Shown in pieces: positions 58,711 to 64,000 of a DNA stretch of 64,000 bases. Source of the stretch: an uncultured Oscillospiraceae bacterium (GTDB lineage Bacteria > Bacillota > Clostridia > Oscillospirales > Oscillospiraceae). The stretch spans positions 67,044 to 131,043 of the forward strand of contig CAKTOW010000004.1 of the NCBI GenBank assembly GCA_934590325.1, read 5' to 3'. A program made the translations under genes and the position numbers. The notes beneath the pieces are model-generated. The model saw nothing but the letters and a program-made list of their open reading frames with translations, did no database searches and had not been told where the DNA came from. The first letter of the stretch is position 1; each line of letters starts with the position of its first letter.

Positions 58711-59892
58711 ATGATCGTCGGCATTGTATGTGAATTCGACCCGCTGCACAACGGACACGCGCGGCTGCTGGCCCATGCCCGGACGCTGGGCGCGGACGTG
58801 GTGATCTGCGCCATGAGCGGCAATTTCACCCAACGCGGTGATTTCGCCGCCCTGTCCAAGACGGCGCGGGCGGAGATGGCCGTCCGCTGCGGCGCGGACC
58901 TGGTGCTGGAGCTGCCGGCGCCGTGGGCCATGGCCACGGCGGAGACCTTCGCCCGGGGCGGCGTGGCGCTGCTGCGCACGGCCGGGGCGGATAGCCTGCT
59001 GTTCGGCAGCGAGTGCGGCGACACGGCGGCGCTGGCACGCCTGGCGGCGTGCCTGGACAGCGCGGCGTTTGCCGAGGGCCTGGCGTCTGCGCCCGACAGC
59101 GGCGCCACCTTCGCCGTACGGCGCCAGACGGTGGCGGCGGCGCTGACAGACCCGGAGACCGCCGCGCTGCTGGAGAGCCCCAACAACACGCTGGCGGTGG
59201 AGTACCTGCGCGCCCTGTCGCGCCTCGGCGGCGGGATGACTCCATATACCCTGCGGCGTGAGGGCGCCGCCCACGACGGTGCGCCCGCCGGGGACACAGC
59301 CTCGGCGTCGTATCTGCGGGCGCTGCTGCGGCAGGGCCGGTACCAGGCCGCCTGCGGCTATATGCCCGTCCCGGCGGCGGAGGTCCTGCGGCGCGAGTTG
59401 GCGGCGGGCCGCCTTGCCGACGGCCGCCTGTGCGAGCGCGCCATACTGGCCCGTGCGCGGGGCATGAGCCCCGGGGACTGGCGCGCCTGTGACCCCGGCG
59501 GCGAGGGACTGTGCAACCGGATGTACCGGGCCGCGCGGACGGCCTGCACCGTGGAGGAGCTGCTGGCCGCCGCCAAGACGAAGCGCTACCCGCTGGCGCG
59601 CCTGCGCCGCATGCTGCTGGCGTCGTGGCTGCGGCTGCCCCCCGCGCCGGATACTCTGCCCTACCTGCGCGTGCTGGCGGCCACGGCGGCGGGCCGCGCC
59701 CACCTGCGTGGGCTGCGGGATGCCGGGGCACCGGTGCTGACGAAGCCCGCCGACGCGGCCGCCCTGGGCGCGGAGGCCGAGACCCTGCTGGCGCTGGAGT
59801 CCCGCTGCACCGACCTGTACGTGCTGGGCCGCGCGGACCTGTCCCGGGCGGCGCCGGGGCAGGAGTACCGGACGGTGCCCGCGATGGTGTAA
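58711..59892 (+). CDS. tmcAL: TmcAL, tRNA(Met) cytidine acetate ligase
   Basis: A 393-residue nucleotidyltransferase-fold enzyme that acetylates C34 of elongator tRNA(Met), using acetate and ATP. CEFDPLHNGHARLL (the HxGH motif), MSGNFTQRGDFA, ADSLLFGSECGD and ESPNNTLAVEYLRAL are diagnostic of the YlbM family. AGGAGAG precedes the ATG at 58711. It is a single gene upstream of a PadR operon. Confidence 0.93.
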   Translation: MIVGIVCEFDPLHNGHARLLAHARTLGADVVICAMSGNFTQRGDFAALSKTARAEMAVRCGADLVLELPAPWAMATAETFARGGVALLRTAGADSLLFGSECGDTAALARLAACLDSAAFAEGLASAPDSGATFAVRRQTVAAALTDPETAALLESPNNTLAVEYLRALSRLGGGMTPYTLRREGAAHDGAPAGDTASASYLRALLRQGRYQAACGYMPVPAAEVLRRELAAGRLADGRLCERAILARARGMSPGDWRACDPGGEGLCNRMYRAARTACTVEELLAAAKTKRYPLARLRRMLLASWLRLPPAPDTLPYLRVLAATAAGRAHLRGLRDAGAPVLTKPADAAALGAEAETLLALESRCTDLYVLGRADLSRAAPGQEYRTVPAMV

Positions 59893-59912
59893 AGACTTTC
59901 GTTAGAATAGTA

Positions 59913-59941
59913 TTGCGAACTAAATATATCTGTGATATAAA
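59913..59941 (+). promoter_or_regulatory. PadR operon promoter and candidate operator
   Basis: TTGCGA (59913-59918), 17 bp, TATAAA (59936-59941). TATATC-TGT-GATATA (59925-59939) is a perfect inverted repeat over the spacer and -10 and probably binds PadR itself. Confidence 0.7.
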
Positions 59942-59975
59942 TATCTTGGTAGTACAAAACAAGGAGGGAACACGT

Positions 59976-60320
59976 ATGAGAGACAATACCCATGCCAATT
60001 ACCGCCGGGGCGTCATGTCGCTGGTGATACTGTCGCTGCTGAAGCGGGGGGACATGTACGGCTATCAGCTGGTGCAGGAGACCGAGCGTGCCAGCGGCGG
60101 TCGGCTGACCACGCAGGAGGGCTCTCTCTATCCCGTGCTGTACCGCCTGCAGGAGCAGGGGCTTGTATCCGACCGGCGTGAGCTGGTGGGCAAGCGCATG
60201 ACCCGCGTGTACTACCATCTGGAACCGGCAGGGGAAGAAAAGCTGCGGGAGCTGACCGCCGACTATGAGGCGGTCACCGCAGGCGTTTTCGCGATCATCC
60301 GAGGGGAGGCCGAAGCATGA
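59976..60320 (+). CDS. PadR-family transcriptional repressor
   Basis: A 114-residue winged-helix regulator: MSLVILSLLKRGDMYGYQL, the recognition part TQEGSLYPVLYRLQEQGLV and a wing with KRMTRVYYHLEPAGEEKL. Strong ribosome site AAGGAGG. Its last codon overlaps the next start (ATGA), so the next gene is co-translated, as in the common PadR-plus-HAAS-type membrane protein pairs. It is likely autoregulated through the palindrome at its promoter and may respond to envelope or drug stress; the signal is unknown. Confidence 0.9.
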   Translation: MRDNTHANYRRGVMSLVILSLLKRGDMYGYQLVQETERASGGRLTTQEGSLYPVLYRLQEQGLVSDRRELVGKRMTRVYYHLEPAGEEKLRELTADYEAVTAGVFAIIRGEAEA

Positions 60321-60733
60321 GCAGAAAGCAGAATTGGTATATCAAGAAATATGTCTGCGCGGTCAGCAGCTTTCTGCCGTGCTCCGGCAAAACCAAAAAG
60401 CCGTGGCTGGACGCCATCCGCGCCCAAGCAGAGGACTACATAGCCCAGGGCGGCGACCCCGCCGCGCTGGCGGAGCGGTTCGGCACACCGCAGCAGGTGG
60501 CGGCGGCCTATGTGGACGAGATGCCCACGGCGGAGCTGCTGGCCCAACTGCACATCCGCCGCCGTGTCGTCACCACAGTGGTGCTGGCAGTGGTGGCCGC
60601 GCTGGCGGTGTATGCCGGCGTACTGCTGCTCCAGCTGCACACTATCCATCAGGATTTGAGCGGGTGGAGTGAAAAAACGGTAACAGAAGTAGAAAGCTGG
60701 ACAGTTAATGATTCACAAGGAGGAGAGCAATGA
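60317..60733 (+). CDS. Membrane protein with HAAS-like cytosolic domain
   Basis: A 138-residue protein. The first 70 or so residues are helical and resemble the HAAS/DUF1700 signalling domain found beside PadR regulators (WLDAIRAQAEDYIAQG, ERFGTPQQVAAAYVDEM). A single transmembrane helix follows (about 84-105, VVTTVVLAVVAALAVYAGVLL), then a short external tail. It overlaps the PadR stop and also the next start by four bases. It probably senses or relays an envelope signal. The exact family is uncertain. Confidence 0.75.
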   Translation: MSRKQNWYIKKYVCAVSSFLPCSGKTKKPWLDAIRAQAEDYIAQGGDPAALAERFGTPQQVAAAYVDEMPTAELLAQLHIRRRVVTTVVLAVVAALAVYAGVLLLQLHTIHQDLSGWSEKTVTEVESWTVNDSQGGEQ

Positions 60734-61185
60734 AAAAGAGAATATTTAGCGCGCTATTGGCATGCTTGTTGTTGGTATGCGCCCTTTCAGTGCAGGCGTT
60801 TGCGCAGCAGGACAAGGTGATTTATTATGATGACGGAAGTTACACGGTTATCACTGTGCATGCAGATACAGTTCTGACCCGTGCCACAAACTACAAGAGC
60901 GGAAACGCGGATTACAGACATTACACCAGCGGGAACACGCTGCAGTGGAAGGCAACTTTGAACGCGACTTTTACCTACAACGGTTCCTCTGCTACGTGTA
61001 CCAGTGTGAACAGCCTGAATGTGACCATCTATAGCAGTGATTGGAGCGTAGGTTCCAAGTCCACGTCCAAGAGCGGCAACACCGCCTATGGCTACCTGAC
61101 CATGAACCGCGCTATTATCGGCGGCACCCAGGGCGTGCCCGTGACGCTGACCCTGAGCTGCGACAAGAACGGAAACCTAAGCTGA
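60730..61185 (+). CDS. Secreted protein of unknown function
   Basis: A 151-residue protein with a Sec signal peptide (MKKRIFSALLACLLLVCALSVQAFAQ, cleavage after AFA). The mature part is rich in Ser, Thr, Asn and Tyr and looks all-beta (TYNGSSATCTSVNSLNVTIYSSDWSV, given in part). It has two cysteines and no lipobox. Base composition is noticeably less GC-rich than the surrounding genes, suggesting a faster-evolving or acquired gene. It is translationally coupled to the HAAS-like membrane protein and is probably the effector of this PadR operon. Confidence 0.78.
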   Translation: MKKRIFSALLACLLLVCALSVQAFAQQDKVIYYDDGSYTVITVHADTVLTRATNYKSGNADYRHYTSGNTLQWKATLNATFTYNGSSATCTSVNSLNVTIYSSDWSVGSKSTSKSGNTAYGYLTMNRAIIGGTQGVPVTLTLSCDKNGNLS

Positions 61186-61229
61186 ATACAGAGTACGTAA
61201 GCGACTCCCCTGCCGCGTGTACGACAAAA

Positions 61230-61257
61230 GCAGCCCCCGCCATCCAGCGGGGGCTGC
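61230..61257 (-). terminator. Terminator after the PF20097-like gene
   Basis: A perfect 11-bp stem GCAGCCCCCGC / GCGGGGGCTGC with loop CATCCA; on the minus strand TTTT follows. Confidence 0.8.
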
Positions 61258-61268
61258 GTGTCAAAACA

Positions 61269-61487
61269 TCATGCAATCGGCTTGTCATACCGGAAAATGA
61301 CCGTCTGACAGACCTTGCAGTGCAAGGCGTTCAGTTGTATGTCCCTGCGCAGGAAATAGGGCCCGGCGATGAAGAAGTCGTCGGGGAAGTGGGGCGCGTC
61401 CCCGTTGAACTCCAGCGACGCGCTGTCGTTGGCGTAGAGCCGCCCGGGTATCATCTCCGCGCCGCAGTAGGGGCATTTCTCCGTCAT
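61269..61487 (-). CDS. Small zinc-ribbon protein (PF20097-like)
   Basis: A 72-residue protein. CPYCGAEMIPGRLY near the start and CKVCQTVIFRY near the end give two CxxC pairs, as in a zinc-ribbon family common in Clostridia (PF20097/DUF6487). The start at 61487 has GGAGGG; the upstream extension is not needed. Its own promoter and terminator show it is a separate unit. Function unknown. Confidence 0.82.
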   Translation of the reverse strand: MTEKCPYCGAEMIPGRLYANDSASLEFNGDAPHFPDDFFIAGPYFLRRDIQLNALHCKVCQTVIFRYDKPIA

Positions 61488-61560
61488 AGCGTTTCCCTCC
61501 ATGGATCCATCATTCCACCGGTCCGTACACCACGCCCTGCGGCCGGTTGTGTGTGGCTCC

Positions 61561-61590
61561 ATGATACCATGGCGCGGCGGATATTGTCAA
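61561..61590 (-). promoter_or_regulatory. Promoter of the small zinc-ribbon gene
   Basis: Minus-strand TTGACA (61585-61590), 18 bp, TATCAT (61561-61566). Confidence 0.65.
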
Positions 61591-61624
61591 CGAATACTTT
61601 TCTATTAAAAGTATTTGCAAAAGA

Positions 61625-61652
61625 AAAAACAGCGGCCGCAGCCGCCGTTTTT
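61625..61652 (-). terminator. Terminator after ilvA
   Basis: GCGGC/GCCGC core extended by C-G and A/T runs with one mismatch; T-rich on the minus strand. Confidence 0.75.
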
Positions 61653-62852
61653 TCACTGTTCCTCCACTACGTACCCCTTGCGGCGCAGCGAGCCAAATAT
61701 CTCCTGGATGTGTGCCTTGTCCCGTGTCTCCAGGGACAGGTTCACCACGCAGGAGCCGATGGCCGCCTTGGTGTTGCGGCGCTCGTGGTTCACGTCCAGC
61801 ACGTTGGCGCCCATGGAGGATATGACCTCCAGGAATGATGCCAGGGCGTGGGGCTGGTCGGGCAGCACGGTGGAGAAGCTCACCGTCCGCCCCTCCTTGG
61901 CAAGGCCCCGGGTCAGGATGCGCTCCAGCATGGTCACGTCCACGTTGCCGCCGGACAGCAGGGCGCACACGGTCTTGCCCTCGGTGTTCACCTTGTGGTA
62001 CATGGCCGCCGCGATGCCCACGGCGCCCGCGCCCTCGGCCACCAGCTTCTGCTTTTCCAGTACGGTCAGGATGGCACTGGCGATCTCGCCCTCGCTGACG
62101 GTGACCACCTCGTCCACGTACTCCCTGCACATGTCGAACGTCAGGTCGCCGGGCGTTTTGACCTTGATGCCGTCGGCCACGGTGTCCACGCTGCTGAGGG
62201 TGATGATCTTGCCCTCCTTCAGGGACTCCGCCATGCTGGGCGCTCCGGCGGCCTGTACGCCGATGATGCGGCAGTCGGGCTTCAGGTTCTTCACCGCGTA
62301 GGCCAGGCCCGCGATGAGCCCGCCGCCGCCGATGGGCACGAAGATCATGTCCACATCCGGCAGCTGCTCCAGTATCTCCAGGCCGATGGTGCCCTGCCCG
62401 GCCATGATGCTGTAGTCGTTGAAGGGATGGATGAACGTCAGCCCCTGCTCGTCCCGCAGGCGCACCGCCTCGGCATAGGCGTCGTCGTACACGCCGGGCA
62501 CCAGCACCACGTTAGCCCCGTAGCTGCGGGTGGCCTCGATCTTGGAAATGGGCGCGCCCTCGGGAATGCATATCGTGGCCTTGATGCCCATGTCCCGCGC
62601 GGCGAAGGCCACGCCCTGGGCGTGGTTCCCAGCGGAGCAGGCGATGACGCCCCGTTCCTTCTCCTCGTCGGACAGGGTGGCGATCTTATAGTACGCGCCC
62701 CGCAGCTTGAACGCGCCGGTCTTCTGCAGGCAGTCGGCCTTCAGGTAAAAGTCGCAGCCCGGCACCAGCCCCTTGGTGGGGATGACCGGCGTGCGGTTGA
62801 TGACGGGCTTCAGCACCCGCTGTGCATCGTGCAGCATGGCCATGGAGATCAT
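61653..62852 (-). CDS. ilvA: Threonine ammonia-lyase (threonine dehydratase)
   Basis: A 399-residue PLP enzyme deaminating threonine to 2-oxobutyrate. The PLP lysine is Lys49 in KTGAFKLRGA; SAGNHAQG and PIGGGGLIAG bind substrate and cofactor phosphate. One C-terminal ACT domain (about 325-399) matches the short TdcB/IlvA form of Clostridia rather than the long two-ACT enzyme. The best start is the ATG at 62852, eight bases after GAGGAGG; the ATG at 62873 has no ribosome site. Confidence 0.92.
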   Translation of the reverse strand: MISMAMLHDAQRVLKPVINRTPVIPTKGLVPGCDFYLKADCLQKTGAFKLRGAYYKIATLSDEEKERGVIACSAGNHAQGVAFAARDMGIKATICIPEGAPISKIEATRSYGANVVLVPGVYDDAYAEAVRLRDEQGLTFIHPFNDYSIMAGQGTIGLEILEQLPDVDMIFVPIGGGGLIAGLAYAVKNLKPDCRIIGVQAAGAPSMAESLKEGKIITLSSVDTVADGIKVKTPGDLTFDMCREYVDEVVTVSEGEIASAILTVLEKQKLVAEGAGAVGIAAAMYHKVNTEGKTVCALLSGGNVDVTMLERILTRGLAKEGRTVSFSTVLPDQPHALASFLEVISSMGANVLDVNHERRNTKAAIGSCVVNLSLETRDKAHIQEIFGSLRRKGYVVEEQ

Positions 62853-62893
62853 AGAACGCGCCTCCTCATACATTTACATAGGTATCTGCATAA

Positions 62894-62922
62894 ATTTTAG
62901 CACACCCCGCCGCCCCGTGCAA
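62894..62922 (-). promoter_or_regulatory. Promoter of ilvA
   Basis: Minus-strand TTGCAC (62917-62922), 17 bp, TAAAAT (62894-62899). Confidence 0.65.
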
Positions 62923-63033
62923 TACGTTTCCTGCAAAAACGCAAACAAATTTTTCGTTTTTGTCCGTATATCGCGGACACGCGGAACCTCCCGGCGCACA
63001 ACCGCAAAAAAGTACCCTATTTGCAAAAATATC

Positions 63034-63061
63034 TTGACTTTTCCCCCACATTCGGTATAAT
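63034..63061 (+). promoter_or_regulatory. Promoter of rpsF-ssb-rpsR
   Basis: TTGACT (63034-63039), 16 bp, TATAAT (63056-63061). The leader to 63140 holds short hairpins GCTTG/CAAGC (63068-63083) and CTCAT/ATGAG (63095-63110), possibly involved in S6-S18 autoregulation; not verified. Confidence 0.75.
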
Positions 63062-63140
63062 AATATGGCTTGTGTCTGCAAGCATATCCTTGCTCTCATC
63101 GAAGAATGAGGGCCATTTGTCCAAAAGGAGGTGCAAAAGT

Positions 63141-63437
63141 ATGGCTAAGATTTCCGCCAACTACGAGGTCGTCTACATCATCGACCCTGCACAGGGTGAG
63201 GAGGCTGTTGCCGCTACCGTGGCAAAGTTCCAGACTCTGGCAGAGCAGAACGCGACCGACGTGGTGGTCGATGAGTGGGGCAAGCGTCGTCTTGCTTACG
63301 CGATCGACTACAAGACCGAGGGCTACTATGTGCTCATGAGCTTCACCAGCGGCCCCGAGTTCCCCAAGGAGCTGGATCGTATCCTGGGCATTACCGAGGG
63401 TATCATGCGTTCCATGATCGTCTGCAAGGGCGAGTAA
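63141..63437 (+). CDS. rpsF: 30S ribosomal protein S6 (bS6)
   Basis: A 98-residue ribosomal protein that pairs with S18 on 16S rRNA. YEVVYIIDPAQGEEA, DEWGKRRLAYAID and GYYVLMSF are standard motifs. AAAGGAGGTG precedes the ATG at 63141. It is first in the conserved rpsF-ssb-rpsR operon; the earlier in-frame start lies upstream of the promoter and is not used. Confidence 0.97.
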   Translation: MAKISANYEVVYIIDPAQGEEAVAATVAKFQTLAEQNATDVVVDEWGKRRLAYAIDYKTEGYYVLMSFTSGPEFPKELDRILGITEGIMRSMIVCKGE

Positions 63438-63449
63438 GGGAGAACAGCA

Positions 63450-63947
63450 ATGCTGAACAAAATTTTCATCATGGGTCGCCTGACCCGTGATCCGGAACTG
63501 CGCCGCACGCAGTCCGGTACTCCCGTGACCAGTTTTTCCCTGGCTGTGGATCGTGATTACAAGACACAGTCCGGCGAGAAGGAAACGGACTTCATCGATG
63601 TGGTCGCCTGGCGCGCCACCGCCGAGTTCGTGGCCAAGTACTTCACCAAGGGCCGTATGGCCGTGGTGGAGGGCCGTCTGCAGCTGCGCGACTGGACGGA
63701 TAAGGACGGCAACAAGCGCCGCTCCGCCGAGGTCGTGGCCGACAACATCTATTTCGGCGATTCCCGCCGGGATGGTGACAACGGCGGTGCCGGCTACAGC
63801 GGCAACAACGGCTACGCCAACAGCGATAACAGCTATGGCGGCAGCAACGGCGGCTACTCCGCCCCTGCCGGCGGCTACGCCGCACCCGTAGGCGGTGCTT
63901 CCGGTTTTTCCGAGATCGATGATGAGGACGGCGACCTGCCGTTCTGA
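63450..63947 (+). CDS. ssb: Single-stranded DNA-binding protein
   Basis: A 165-residue OB-fold protein for replication and repair. MLNKIFIMGRLTRDPELRRT starts the fold, FIDVVAWRATAEFV and VVEGRLQLRDW complete it. A Gly/Asn/Ser/Tyr-rich linker (about 113-150) leads to the acidic tip DEDGDLPF that recruits partner proteins. It lies between rpsF and rpsR as in most Firmicutes. Confidence 0.97.
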   Translation: MLNKIFIMGRLTRDPELRRTQSGTPVTSFSLAVDRDYKTQSGEKETDFIDVVAWRATAEFVAKYFTKGRMAVVEGRLQLRDWTDKDGNKRRSAEVVADNIYFGDSRRDGDNGGAGYSGNNGYANSDNSYGGSNGGYSAPAGGYAAPVGGASGFSEIDDEDGDLPF

Positions 63948-63987
63948 TGTGCAAGGCACATGACATTTTATAAAGGAGGAAACTTCC

Positions 63988-64000
63988 ATGGCTATGGAAC
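63988..64000 (+). CDS. rpsR: Start of rpsR (30S ribosomal protein S18), cut by window edge
   Basis: ATG at 63988 follows AAAGGAGGAAACTTCC; only four full codons (MAME) are visible. The assignment rests on the conserved rpsF-ssb-rpsR order. Confidence 0.75.

Noticed and set aside
1..64000. CRISPR arrays, tRNA or rRNA genes, insertion sequences, prophage
   Set aside because: No regular spaced repeats, cloverleaf sequences, rRNA segments, transposases or phage structural genes were found.

Overview
The window is GC-rich DNA from an anaerobic, low-motility-type Clostridia genome. Most likely it is an Oscillospiraceae-like gut Firmicute. The reasons are perfect Gram-positive Shine-Dalgarno sequences, sigma-A promoters, a bL27 precursor with the Firmicute N-terminal extension next to its protease Prp, a Mn-type CBS pyrophosphatase, NfnAB, GHKL/LytTR signalling, and a selenium-dependent molybdenum hydroxylase locus. 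No rRNA, tRNA, CRISPR array or complete mobile element was seen. Genes are packed closely and separated by long, often perfectly paired, bidirectional terminators.

Region 1 (1-7600) is a sugar or sugar-acid catabolic operon on the minus strand: xylulokinase, HpcH/HpaI aldolase, SMP-30 lactonase, a CUT2 permease and a fused ATPase-permease. A divergent ROK regulator faces it. Region 2 (7600-14940) holds a DEAD-box helicase, a LysR regulator, a small zinc-ribbon protein, two lipoproteins (one a clostripain-family peptidase), a zinc-ribbon/SHOCT protein, a bactofilin and a LemA-like membrane protein. Region 3 (15070-18530) is a LytTR response regulator followed by two GHKL sensor kinases. Their kinase cores are nearly identical but their membrane sensors are unrelated.

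Region 4 (18600-33570) is a selenium/molybdenum island: selenium-dependent xanthine dehydrogenase, MocA, XdhABC, a ModE-like regulator, YqeB, SelD, an EF2568-type cysteine desulfurase, a LysR regulator, YedE, a TusA-like protein and a DUF3343 Se/S carrier. Together these could import and activate selenium, insert it into the molybdenum hydroxylases and control the process. Two small foreign-looking inserts interrupt it. One is a BECR-fold nuclease-like gene followed by a structured RNA with its own promoter and a predicted kissing loop (21324-21860). The other is a cluster of three mini-genes, one of which appears to start at AUU (26446-27282).

Region 5 (33570-45120) is central metabolism: citrate synthase divergent from aconitase-isocitrate dehydrogenase, a CorC-type transporter with an attenuator-like leader, ThrH, threonine synthase, aspartokinase and aspartate-semialdehyde dehydrogenase. 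Region 6 (45120-53520) holds an orphan peptide-binding lipoprotein, a small lipoprotein that may start at AUA, a trigger-factor-like chaperone lacking the ribosome-docking signature, a PAP2 phosphatase, the bifurcating transhydrogenase NfnAB and a second CorC protein. NADPH from isocitrate dehydrogenase and NfnAB would feed biosynthesis. Region 7 (53520-64000) is mostly housekeeping: pyrophosphatase, ObgE, L27/Prp/L21, MTA/SAH nucleosidase, TmcAL, a PadR-controlled envelope operon, threonine ammonia-lyase and rpsF-ssb-rpsR, the last cut by the window edge.

All assignments come from reading motifs, frames and spacing by eye. No database search was run.
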